DNA of 64,000 nt from Cichorium intybus (Eukaryota; Streptophyta; Magnoliopsida; Asterales; Asteraceae). The translations under genes were made by a program, and so were the position numbers. Under the pieces are notes generated by a model. The model was not told where the DNA came from and made no database searches. It worked only from the letters and a program-made list of their open reading frames with translations. The stretch is taken from the NCBI GenBank assembly GCA_023525715.1, contig CM042010.1, forward strand, positions 65,961,966 through 66,025,965, in the 5' to 3' direction. Positions 46,017-58,399 of the stretch are shown one piece after another (position 1 is the first letter of the stretch; every line of letters starts with the position of its first letter).

Positions 46017-48210
46017 CCTTAAGCTCATCCCATAGGGGTTGGTTCATTAAAGGCCCCATTAATTTGGGTGCTTCCTGCTTCTTCTTCCCTTTCCTATTCT
46101 TCTTTTTCTGCTTGATTCCTGCTATCGTCGATTGTTCCTCCTTCTGGACCTCTTTGTCTATTTCTGGTTGAGTTTCCTTCTCAACAGGAATTCCTTCTTC
46201 CTTACCTTCCTCACTTCCTAGAACTTTCTCTTCTTCCCCCAGTTTCACTTCACTTCCTACTTCAAACAAGTCTTCCAAAGTGACTTTTCGCCATCCAGAT
46301 TCGGCAGTGTTAACTTGCTCTTTTCCTGGTCGCTGATTATGAGTAGGGTTGACCTCTGTAGCACTTGGCAATTTTCCACTGTCTCTCTTTTGTTGATCCG
46401 CAGCCATTTGCCCAATTTGTCATTCTATATTTGCAATAGCTTTTGCATTTGCTTGAGATTGTTGTTGCGTAGCAGTGACCATATCGTACATCTTAGCAAA
46501 CATTTCTTCTTGAGTTCCCGGGGCGTTGTTGGTAACATTATTGGGCCCCCTGTTGTTGTTATTGCTACTATTTCCGTTGTGGTTGTTGTTATTCGCAGGC
46601 TGATGTGTTCTAGGCTGATTGGTCGGTTGACTTTGGTGATTGTTTTGCCTAAAATTCTGCTGCTGTCCTTGGTTATATGGCCTGTAGGGTCGTCCATTAT
46701 TATGCTGGCCTTGACCCTGGCCATAAATTTGATTCGCCTCTTGAGTCTTAGGTCCTCCTTGACCTCCTTGCGATGGATTCTGTGGTCCATTCTGCAGTGT
46801 TGACATGAGCCTGTCAAACTTCTTATTCAGTTCACTAATTTCCTTCTTCACTTCCTTCTTCCAGTCAGTGTCGGCTCCTACTGCTGCTGCCGTACCTACA
46901 GTCTTCCTGGTAGAAAAGTTTGCCTTGGAACCATTGCTCAATTGTTCCAAGAACTGCCAAGCTTCCTCTGGGTCCTGCCACATAAATGTCCCACTTGATG
47001 AGGCATTTATCATGGCCTGATGCGTCTCACTGACTCCTTCGAAGAATAACTTAACTAGCTGCCACCTGGGAATTTCGTGATGCGGGCAGGATCGTAACAA
47101 CTCTTTCAACCTATCAAAGGCTTCGTGGAAAGCCTCTCATGGCTTTTGCTGGAAGTCCTGAATGACCCTTCTGATTTCAGTTGTCTTACTTGCTGGATAA
47201 AATTCTTGAAGAAACTTTGCCTTGAGCTGATCCCATGTGGTAATGCTGTTCGATGGCAAAGATGTAAACCAATATTTGGCCTTATCCTTAAGAGTGAATG
47301 GAAACAGTCTAAGCCTGAAAATGTTTCTATTGGTGTTCCTAGGGTTATTAGCATTAGCAATCGCTAAAAATTCATATAGATGATTATAAGGATCGTCTTG
47401 CTTATACCCTCTAAACTCTGGCAATATTCCTAACAACTGAGGTCTTATTTCTACCTGAGAATCAATGTTATCAGGAATATAAATTGGCGATGAATCATCA
47501 TATTCCCGCGGTTGGAAATGTGATGCAACCGATTATCGTCTCGGTTGTGCGAAATGTAAAGGTTGGGCGGGATTACTGTAAAGATGATCGTTATATTCCC
47601 GCTGACCTGGTGGCTGTTGATAATGTGGTGCTCTCCTGGGAGGTCCCCGACCTCGGTTCCACTGTGTTTGTGGTGCTGGTGGCACCCATCCTTCGTCTTC
47701 CTCGTCATATCCCTCCTCTGTCTCTGGATAATGGTATTGTGGCTGAGGAGGTTGTTGATAGTGTATCGGTTGTGTAGGTTGGAATGTGGGTTGAGGTTTA
47801 AAAAGAACGTGTTGTGGTTGAGAGGTTGACTGATGTCATGAAACTGGGGTGCCATCACGGGTCGGCTCTCCCCAAGACATTGCAGAGGTAAATGGATTGG
47901 TAGATTGTGGTTGTGAAGCGGGTGTAAATGGTGGGATAGATGGTGGAGTGCATGATGGTATGGGTGCAGGGGCTGAAACTGCACCACCAGAAGCACTCGT
48001 GCTCTCGAACTGAAACTCTGACAGTGGGGGAATAGAAAACACCCTCGTTGCCTCACCTGATGGTTTCTGGGCAACACTTACTGGACTACTACTAACCTGA
48101 CTAAAATTCATGATATTTAAACGCCTACGGGCACGGATTTTGCGCGCAGTACGCTCAATCTCAGAATCAAAATGCAATGGGGATAATTGCTTACCCCTGC
48201 GGGTACGCAT
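46017..48210 (-). pseudogene. gag: E gag, four nonsense codons
   Basis: An Athila-type gag in a single frame from the Met at 48210 (MRTRRGKQLS) to the B insertion. The conserved core GYKQDDPYNHLYEF and KDKAKYWFTSLPSNS is at 47436-47137, followed by the RSCPHHEIPRWQLVKLFF block, an Asn/Gln-rich segment, and a Lys/Glu-rich tail. In-frame stops lie at 47833-47835, 47533-47535, 47134-47136 and 46417-46419. No frameshift is visible, so decay has been by point mutation, unlike the frameshifted C copy. The frame continues into the protease at 36735. Confidence 0.85.
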
Positions 48211-48314
48211 GCACTAGTGCAACACGCCCACAAAAATCAAAAACTAAACTAACCAAATGAAATTTCCAAAAACAAGAAACAAGTTCCTACTAATCACCTA
48301 ATCTAAGCTCACAG

Positions 48315-48333
48315 CTCCCCGGCAACGGCGCCA
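48315..48333 (-). other. E primer binding site, tRNA-Asp type
   Basis: TGGCGCCGTTGCCGGGGAG on the minus strand, five bases inside the 5' LTR. It is the canonical Athila form. Confidence 0.9.
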
Positions 48334-48338
48334 AAATT

Positions 48339-49365
48339 TGACACGCCTAGGTCGTCGTGCGATAAAAAAAAATAAGAAAATACCTAACACACACTAGTAT
48401 AGCGGTATTCAGGGTCGATCCGCAGGAGCTTCGTGGTTAGTCTAAGTGACAGATTACCAACTAGTAGTGTCACGCTACAGTCGGAGGATCTAGTTTCTAT
48501 CTTCTTAATTACCAACACCCTAAGCAATGATCAAACAAACTCAAGCCAAGCTAAGCTAAGCTCAAATGAACCTAGTCACTTTCTGAAATCAGAAGTGCAT
48601 CTCTGAATCAGAAGCAATCAAAGGCATCCAAACTAAGCAAAACCAAGCAAAGCATAAACTAGCCACTAACTAAAGTTCTACTGAACAGTTACTAGCCAAT
48701 GTTTAATGCCTAAAAATTAACCTAATTAGCTACTGATTTCAGCAAGGAAAAATAGTCCCAACAAGGTCAAAACAAGATCCAAACACAAATCAATAATCAA
48801 AAACACAAACAAACATCCAAAACACCGAAATACCAATATTACTTGTAACCAAATGCTTCTCATTAATCAAATCCAACTTCCAAACATCCAAACAGTAACA
48901 AAATGTCATAAAACAGAAACCTAAAGTGCTCAAGGCCAGTGGTTGTCACTCCCAAGGACCTTAGCTACAATTACTACTTGATACCAAAAGGAAATTAAAT
49001 TCAAAAACATGAAATACCAATTGAGATGTTGCTGAAACTAAATCTTGGAGTCAAAGAGCTTCAAGGTCGATTTTACACCCGGTCTTTGCTAGGGTTTTCG
49101 GCTGAAATTGCATCTATTTATACTTGCAAAATTCCCGCAGCCGCGCTGCGCAGATGAAGAATCCGGGGCGCGCGTACGAGTTTCCTTGATTTTTCATTCT
49201 TTTCCAAACTTCTTCCTTTTGCACGCTTTTAGTCCCTGTTTCCATTCTTTTTCTCCAAACAAGTCCTGGCACGAAAAGTGAGAATACCCAGACATATCTG
49301 ATATAATTTTATCAAGAACAGGGCTCAACAACGCCTAAAATACTTGATATCACTAGGCGTTGTCA
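48339..49365 (-). mobile_element. E 5' LTR
   Basis: 1027 bp, starting TGACAACGCC and ending GGCGTGTCA on the minus strand. The first 40 bases hold a 10-bp inverted repeat (ACAACGCCTA with TAGGCGTTGT). Palindrome pair at 49136-49178 and TATA box at 49115-49122 (complement). The insertion point is in D's gag, where LTNEYDLF resumes at 49366. Confidence 0.9.
49115..49180 (-). promoter_or_regulatory. E promoter: CG palindrome pair plus TATA box
   Basis: On the minus strand, two motifs of type CGCGCGCCCCGG and CTGCGCAGCGCGG lie about 24 bp apart. They end 13 bp before TATAAATA (complement of 49115-49122). The truncated 3' LTR has the same arrangement at 32604-32668. Confidence 0.75.
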
Positions 49366-49789
49366 CTGACAAATGAGTACGATCTGTTCATTCAGACGTA
49401 TAGAAAGGAAGACCAGAAAAAGACCCTCATGGAAATGCGTCCACTGTTGACTTTATACGAGTCACTCTTGGACAGGCATAGCTCCAATGGCTCAACTACT
49501 TCTGGATTAAGTCCAGTGAAGAGACGTAACAAGAAACGGTCAAGATCGACTGGACATGTCTCAAACTGGGAATCCGCTAAATCGGATACAGTCACGGAAA
49601 GATTGGAAGACGCTCCAACTCTTTTGAAAGCTCAGGTATATCTAAAAACCTCAAAACTCCTGTTCCAAGATTTCTTGATACATAATGTGACAGTCGCATT
49701 TTGGTTTGTATGCAGGGAATCAAGAAGGCACGGGACTCTGGCACATAGGAGCACATTTGGATTGGATCTCTAGCTCGTGCAGTTTTGAA
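49366..49789 (+). pseudogene. gag: D gag, C-terminal part
   Basis: This begins exactly at the E border with LTNEYDLFIQTY, matching the position where copia gag proteins carry a SLPxSYDxF-like block. A basic stretch (KRRNKKRSRS) follows. The frame ends near 49771 without a recognisable zinc knuckle or protease. Confidence 0.6.
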
Positions 49790-51529
49790 GTTTAGATAGA
49801 TATTGAAATATTGTTATTAGTCTTTAGATGCATTTTTTGACGTTGTCTATTACATTGTTCAAGGATTTTGTTTTAATAAAATTGTCATTTTTCTTTTAAC
49901 ACCTGTTGTCTAAAATTGTCCTTGAAATGTTATATGAATGTGTTGAATGTATGTTTAGTAATAACTTGAATACGATCCAAAATGTTTTGAATTCAAGAAT
50001 TGTGTCATTATGATTGTTAATACAAATGTTATAAGAATCAATTCAACCAAAGGTCCAGTTGGACAGGACCTTGGAATCATTTGACTCAGAGTCACTTGAT
50101 GAATTGAGTTCTTAATGTGTTAAGAAATGAATCAACCAAAGGTCCAGTTGGACAGGACTTTGGAATCATCTGACTTAGAGTCAGATGATGATTAAGTTCT
50201 TCATAAAGCACATGTGGCAAGAAATGAATCACCTAAAGATCCAGAGGATAGGATTTTGGAATCAGTTGACTTAGAGTCAACTGAAGATTGCAATTCTTGA
50301 ACAAAGTTAACAAAGTCATTAGTCTATATAGATATGTAAAAGACATTGAGATTAAGAGCACCGGACGCACCTGTTGCGGTGTGTTGCTCGAATCTTGAGA
50401 TAGAACACAATTGTTTGTACTTCACAATGTTCATCATTCGGTATGATGAATATGACATTGCCTATCGGGATAAGCAATTGAATTGAAACCTTGAACAGTT
50501 CAAGGACTTCAAAGGAAGTACAAGTTCCACAGAACCTGAGCGATAACATAAACTGAGAAAAAGGTTTCACAGTTCATTCTCTTCCAAGAACATTAATGGT
50601 TGTAATGTGTCTTAGGGAAGACAATGGAGCATTGGTCGAAACAGTTCGATCCTCGATGTATGAGATACATTGCCAATTAGTTTCCAATAAGATATATACT
50701 ATACCAGTCAGTCCATATAAACCATATTCTGACCACATCCTAGACTAAGTAGGTCTTGCAGACACTGTCTGAAATGTAAAGCTGGGATTATTCCACTTAT
50801 ACATAGAAAGTCCAGGGTCTTATAGTGTTTATCCGAGCCTCATGACTAGCCTGAACATGATCAGCATTGTCATTTCATTGGCTATCCCGCTGTAACTGTA
50901 AAAAGAAGAGCTCTTTTAGAAAGAACTCATGTTCTAAGGAAACAGTGGGAGCTGGGACAGTCCTGAATGAGTTTAGGATTAGCCAAATGAAAGAACCTTT
51001 AGTCATCACTAGGCTTGGAGCAGAAATCAGATTTCTGTTCTACAACTAACATAATCTTCTCTTGACCAGTAGTATTGATCACTATCATAAGTAGTTATGA
51101 TTGGGGTGACACAGCGATTGGTGGTAAAACACTATAGTTGGTACGGATTTACAATCCGACTACTTGGAAGCATTGGTGAGCCCGGTTGCTGCCAAACAAG
51201 AGAACCTTAGGGCGAGACACAGTCTATGTGAAAATTTGATTGATTTTACACCTGGTCTAAAAACCAGTGAGAGTAACTAAATCATCAAAAGAAAGCAACA
51301 TGGACAGATACATACCTTCAGAACATCTGGTTGAGTGAGACGATACTCAGAGTCAAGTAATTGATTTCGGGAGAAGTAATCTCAATAGAGTATGGAATCT
51401 GAAAGGATACTGTACGGTACATTGTGAATCGTTAGTGGAGCGCGTGTGGATCACCGACACACTAATAGGGACTCACAAAGAGTGTCCCAGTACAACGGTA
51501 AATAGGCCCGGGATTTCCCCACAGGCATC
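49790..51529 (+). mobile_element. D interior, noncoding and decayed
   Basis: No intact domain. It contains three diverged tandem units (about 50041-50290), each with a hairpin, and a motif copy GAGCGCGTGTGG (about 51436). A short frame at 50867-51049 faintly recalls the end of a copia integrase or RT linker, but I would not rely on it. Confidence 0.5.
50077..50284 (+). repeat. Three tandem units with covarying hairpins
   Basis: Units of about 90 bp share CCAAAGGTCCAG and GGAATCA. Each ends in a stem-loop at 50077-50099, 50166-50188 or 50262-50284. The second and third stems are perfect 10-bp arms around TAG, TCATCTGACT/AGTCAGATGA and TCAGTTGACT/AGTCAACTGA. They differ at two positions on each arm, in a paired way. 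The first has two mismatches. Confidence 0.7.
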
Positions 51530-54290
51530 TGTTTGGGGTTTAAACCTATTCGGTTTAACACGACCTGCAAGTGCACAGGATCGTACAAGTAATAATAGTC
51601 GGTGAAGACCAGATATCGTACCCACAGAGAAAGGATTAATTTTAATCGTAATCTTAATATATTGCTTTTGATTTTAAAAATTGATTTTGTTTTGTTTTTT
51701 GTGTTTTGAACTTCAACATAAACTAAAGTAATTTATCAAATGTTAATTAAAAATCAACCATGCAATAATTCAACAAACAATCACAACTTTTAACAAATAT
51801 CAATACGAATAAGGCTTTGGTTGGAAACTGATTAAATAATAATCTAAACAATTATTTTGGGATTATTTATTGTTATGAAATTTATACGGTAAGTTAAACC
51901 AATTAAAAATATTACCATTTCACACATAATAAATACTTAGTAAAAACACATTACAACCTATAATTTATCAATAATATTAGGGGCCTTGTCGCAATCAAAA
52001 AAACTGACCAATTTATATTTTAATTATTCGGCTCTAAATTATCTAATTTAATTTATCTAAAACTAATCTAATTCTAATAGCCAAATAACTAAATTACAAA
52101 TTAAGGGCCTTGTCGCTAATTTGAAAACTGACCTATATTATCGGTAAACCAAGTTGTGTCCCCGCATGCCTAAGAATTACTATGTATAAAAATGATCTTA
52201 TTAAACACTAGCTAGTACTGGGAAATACTGGGAGCCTTGTCGTGTTTAACAGTTTTGACAAATCGTTGGTTTTTTTTTTATCAAAAATTGAATTTTAGAA
52301 AAACACACAATGTTTAATGAAATCTCCAAAAGTTGTTTCGGTTAAGACATCCAATTGGTAAATTAATTATCATATCAATATTTAACAATAATAACATTCT
52401 AATCCACAGGTTGTCAATTCTGTGGTAGTTGTAAATATTATTACAGTAATTATCAATATGACATTATAAAACTCATTAAAACATTTTTACCTTGAAATGC
52501 AAAATATTCAGTTTACTAATTTTATAAATATTATCATATTAGGTAATTTAAAAATCATGATTGATTAATTTTAATTTCCCTTTAAGATAATAAATTTACA
52601 AAATATAGTAGACTTATTTCTGTTTACAAAATTAATAAATATCAACCTATTATTGAAAATTAAAATTGATCAGATTTTAAATACATTAACAGATTAATAT
52701 TTCTATTTCATGAAGCTCATATAAATTACATTTCAGTTTATAAAAATCATATTTACAACAAATAAATCCCAATAAAATTACTAGACTATCATTTAATTGT
52801 TCACAACCAAAACCTTATATTTAACTACTCACACATAATTATTGTAACTAACAAAATTATAACAATAACTATCATATAATTCATGACTAATAAATTAAAT
52901 AAAATTACAGAAATTAACAAGAATAAAAAGAAATATACCTTTGAAGATTTTGATTTTTCCAAGCTTCTAATCTTCAATAATCAACTCATCACACAATAAT
53001 TATTACAAACATAAAATCATAAAATTACAAATTATTACAAACCATACTTCAAACTTGATAAATACATAAAAAAAACGAAAATTACAACGTAATGACTTAA
53101 TGGATGACTTAATAACTTCAAACTATCAAGAACACTCAAGAAAAACTCACTGAAATTTCTGAAAATCGAAAATGAGACTAGAGAGAATTTAGATACGAAT
53201 TTTAAGACTAGAAAAAAAAAATGTGTAACCCGGGTATGAAACTTCATGCATATTTATATCATTACCTTCGTTCATTTTCCACCATCTTTGAATTGTTTAT
53301 GCTTTCTTGATGAATTTGTGACCTGGTATACAATCAACAGATCCACCACCTTCCATCAAAACCGAACCCACACGAATTTCTTTTGCTTAATTTAATTCTT
53401 GATGGAAATGTGAGTTGGAAAGAATAACAACACCATCTTCTTCTTTTTTTCTTCTTTTCTTTTTCTTTGGTCGGTCGGGTAACAACAGCCCTTACGTCTT
53501 GATCTTTTGGTTTTTCCTTCTCTCGGCTTGCTTCTCTTTCTCTTCTTATTTCTTCTTTGGTTTGTGGTGGACGACACACACATGCACACTTGAACACATA
53601 ATTTCTTTTCTTTCTTTAGCTTCTCTCTTGCCTTGCTCTTGCATCGGCCGATCCCAAATGCACAAATTGTAATTTATTCTTTTCTCTTGCATGGGTGTAG
53701 CACAAGTGGAGCATGCTTTGTTTTTTTTTTTAATTTTTTATTCTACTTTGGAGGAGCACACTCAAACACATGCACGCTCATATAATCTTGTCCCCCATTA
53801 GAAATTTTTTTAATATATTTTATTATTTTTTTTTTACAAATTTTTTTTAGATTTATTATTTAATTTTCGAAATTTATAACATATATATGTATATTTATAA
53901 TAATTCATGAGATATAAAAATAAAGGGTTGGAAATAAAAAGTTTTAAATCGGTTAAAATAAAATGAAAAGCTAAAATACGAAATTAAAACAACTAAATAA
54001 AAATCTATATTAAAAAGTAAAATTAAACAAACTAAAAATAATTAATTGAAATAAATCTATTAAAGAAAATAACTAGTTTAAGCTAAAAATAATAAAAACC
54101 AAATTTATAAAAGTTTAGAAAATAGAAATAAATTAAAAATGGTTTTCTAAAATGGTTTGGTGGTTTTAGGTTTTTTAAGAAATAATTGGTTTTAAAAGGA
54201 ATTATAATCTAAATAAAAAATAAAATATCCCATAAATTAAAATACACATATATATATTTCTTCCGTTAAGCCCTGCAAACAAAAAACACA
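51530..54290 (-). mobile_element. Probable reverse LTR G
   Basis: This AT-rich block starts with text resembling the minus-strand end of gypsy LTRs (TTAACACGACCTGCAAG, then ATCGTACCCACAGAGAAAGG). A TATA-like ATATAAATAT lies on the minus strand near 53250. The word GCCTTGTCG recurs at 51982, 52106 and 52233. Borders and target duplication were not found, so family and limits are uncertain. No coding sequence; frames near 53334-53672 are low-complexity. Confidence 0.4.
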
Positions 54291-56492
54291 CAAATTTAGT
54301 TCATTTTTCGACATAAAATGATGAAATACGTTAAAAACATTTTTTTTTATTTTTTTAGCACACAATAACGCAAATCATAGTTTTTTAGCACAAAAATATT
54401 GTAAAGTCTTAGGTTTAAGGATAAATTTTATCATTAAAGCTCAAACAGAGATCGCAAAATGATCTCTAAATAGCATCTCGCAAGAAAGGATATTCAGATT
54501 CTCAAAAATATGCCAAAGGATTGGATTTTGAGAAAGGGCTGAAAGTTTTCCTTTAAAATGTCAGAAAGGTTTGGATTCTCGAAATGTGTCATAAGTCCTG
54601 GATTTTGCAAATAGTCTATAACCATGTCAAGGCCAGTGGGAGTCGCCGTTATCTACTATCTCCATACGTGGGATACATACTGTTTCTAGGAAACGTCTCT
54701 TTTCATTACAAAGTGTAATGACTAGGTGTTAAGAGACGGATCGCTATGAAAGCCTTAATAGAAATACGGCATACTCAGGTGGTTGCAAATGTCTATGAGA
54801 TAGATCCAGACTCTGCCAAAATGATCTTGATGAGATTCAAGATGCATAGACACAGGAAAATGTTTTTCTTATCATTGCAAAGTGTGATGACTTGGCATGA
54901 AAGAAATTAAGAAGGTGTAACATACTCACACAGTCATCTATTGGATAGATGAAATCGCCAGCCTAGACCTAGCCATTGTAAGCATGATCTTGATAAGATT
55001 CAAGATGCATAAGAAGAGTCTCCGAAAGGAAATAGTTTTTTGAAAGTCATGACACAAGGATTATAAATAATCTTTGGATTCCGAAAGGGTTTGGAATAAG
55101 ATCGGATCGGGTTCCACAAGTTCTTGGATCGATCAAAGTGTCATGAACATATCCTGATGACTTGATGTTTAAGGCATAGTAAGTTGGATTCAGGACATTG
55201 TCTGGCTAGGAATGATGGATGGATTGTTTGAACTCAAGTGAGAATTCATTAGGAAATGATTGGGGTGATAGTGTTAATTTGAAAGATTATCAAATTGGTA
55301 ACGTCAGGACATGATGTTGAAGGACATGATGGTTAAAGAATCTCGATGGTATTCTGATAGAGCGCGTGTGGTTCACCGGCACATCATAGCACCTCGAAAT
55401 AGTCTTAGGGTGCAGTCAAGTAGACTAAAGACCCCAGAACCATAGGAAGTCACAGTACACATTACCAGAATGGAGTTAGGAGAGAAATTGACAAGATAAC
55501 ATATTGAGATGTTATCGGATGAGCATCCGATTGGATCATCTGCAATAAAGTGTACAAGTATAAGATACTTTGGATACATAGAAAGAGTGTAAGGTTCATA
55601 AAGACATATATGTAAAATTAGAATTGAAAGTTTAAAAGAAATCATGAAACCGATAATAGCTTATGACAAGGTCCGACCTGGTGATTACCTTGTGGAGACT
55701 CGGTAATAAGCAAGAGTAGCTGCCAGTCAGATCTTTATGTTTCGCTTTCGCATGTTTTACTTCCCGAATAATTTAATTATTCAGAAAGGTCCACAGTCGC
55801 TCATACTTTGGGAAGTAAGTATTGAATCAAGACTATCATGAATTGATTTGTAGACTGTCAAAGGAGTTAGACATAGCAATAGGATTGCTACAACATTCAT
55901 GAGTACTTAGAAATAGAGATTTGAGTATTGGATAAACCCACGCTCAACAGATTGCTTTATGGATTATATCACAAGCAATGTTGAGACGATAATATCCTAT
56001 GATCTTGAAGTGGAGAGATATGAGTTATAATTTACAAGGAAGTTGTTCATTGATAATACGAAAACGCATCGGTAACTCGATGTTATAAAACGTGTTGTTG
56101 TGAATGATTTGACTGGTAAAAGATATAAGCATATGAGTCGAAGCTTATTCGTTCCTTGACCCTGATGGGAAACAGATATCTGTAGGCCTCTCGATGATTT
56201 TGAAGTTGACTAAAGTGCTGGCCAGCCTGGACTAAATTGATGTGTTTAATTAGAAGTTCTAAAGTCATAAGCAGAATCGAAAACCGGGAAACATAGTATC
56301 GGACACAGATTGATCTCAATCCATGTCTTGTGTCTGAAAATATCTGGTTGGACGAAGGATCATATGATCACTTATCTATGGACAGAACTGACTAGGTCAG
56401 AGTTCTGCAGCAGTTTCTAGGAAGCTACAGTTTGCTGATTAGTTAGAAGATAAATTAGTAATTATAGTCATAGACTTATCCAAGTGGAAGAC
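54291..56492 (+). mobile_element. D 3' interior, noncoding
   Basis: No recognisable domain. It includes a diverged direct repeat about 163 bp apart (ATGATCTTGATGAGATTC at 54821 and its near copy at 54984) and a third copy of the GAGCGCGTGTGG motif (about 55360). It ends at a short purine tract (AAGTGGAAGAC) before the 3' LTR. Confidence 0.5.
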
Positions 56493-57361
<869 letters not shown>

Positions 57362-57387
57362 CAAGCAAGACACAAGTGTGGGGTGTT

Positions 57388-58371
57388 TGACAACGCCTAG
57401 TAATATCAAGTGTTTTAGTCGTTGTTAGGCCCTATTCTTGGTGAATTTATATCATATATGTATTGGTATTTCTCACTTTTTGTGCTAGTGCTTGTATGCA
57501 AGAAAATGTTATAAACAGGGACCAAATGCGGATAAATGGAAGAAGTTTTGAGGATAAGGCCAAATCAGTCGAACGAACACGCGCGCCGCGGGAAAGAAGA
57601 CATGCGCGTCGCGCCACGTCAACGATGAGACGGTGAAGAGAAATTCAAATAGCGAAAAAACGGGGATAAGGCAACACGCGCGACGCGGCTTGAGGCTTTG
57701 CGCGCCGCGGATTCTTAATTTTCACAAGTAGAAATAGAGGTCATTAGGTCGAAATCAGCAGGCAAGGAACGACCCTTAAGGTGGACTTAAGGCTTCTTTG
57801 ACTCAAGGAATCGGATTTCAGCAACATCTTTTGGTATTTCTTATGTTTTCACTTTAAATTCATTATTAGTTTAGTTTAATTAGCTTTTAGCTTAGTGTTT
57901 CTGGATTGTTTCAATCAGTAGCAGTTGCTTAAAGTTGTTATTTTCGGATTTCAGTACATTGGATCTTCTGATTTTAGTTTTAATACACGTAATCATTTGG
58001 TTTATGATTTTATTGCACTTTTTAGTATTATTGTGTTTGGATGTGTTTTGAATGCAATTGGTTTGTGTGTTTGTTTCTGGTTTCTGAGCTTGGCTTTTGA
58101 TTTCAGTAAGTAATCTTAGGTTAGAACTTGGTTTGGTTTAGCTTAGTTTATGTTTGATTTGGATTTTGGTACTTGTTTTGGAATTGTCTTTTTGGTGTGT
58201 TTTTGGAAAAGTAGAGTTAGTCCCTCTGGCTGTAGCGTGACACTACAGTTGGTAAGCTATCGTCTTGTCTTGACCACCAAACTCCCGTGGATCGACCCTT
58301 GCTACCGCTATACTAGTGTGTGTGAGGTTTATTTTCTTATTTTTGACCGCATAATGACCCCTGCGTTTTCA
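57388..58371 (+). mobile_element. C 3' LTR
   Basis: 984 bp starting TGACAACGCC and ending TTTTCA, followed by the AATAG target copy. The palindrome array at 57579-57711 is well preserved (ACGCGCGCCGCGG and relatives), but the TATA box reads TAGAAATA (57729-57736). Confidence 0.9.
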
Positions 58372-58377
58372 AATAGC

Positions 58378-58395
58378 TTCCCGGCAACGGCGCCA
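58378..58395 (-). other. F primer binding site, tRNA-Asp type
   Basis: TGGCGCCGTTGCCGGGAA on the minus strand, four bases inside F's 5' LTR. C inserted two bases beyond it. Confidence 0.85.
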
Positions 58396-58399
58396 AAAT

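Larger units (their letters stand above)
32439..49365 (-). mobile_element. Element E, Athila-like, lacks RT and integrase
   Basis: E is a minus-strand sister of C. Order on its strand: 5' LTR (49365 to 48339), tRNA-Asp primer site (48333 to 48315, TGGCGCCGTTGCCGGGGAG), gag-protease, ORF1, 3' noncoding region, truncated 3' LTR (32854 to about 32439). Like C it has no polymerase or integrase. It inserted in D's gag; the D frame resumes directly after it. B sits inside E's gag-protease region. The LTR overlap shows about four differences in 415 bp (1%). The target duplication is lost through the left-end deletion. Confidence 0.85.

Noticed and set aside
53334..53672. Lys/Arg/Glu-rich minus-strand and Phe-rich plus-strand frames
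   Set aside because: They come from TTC/GAA-rich low-complexity sequence in probable LTR G.
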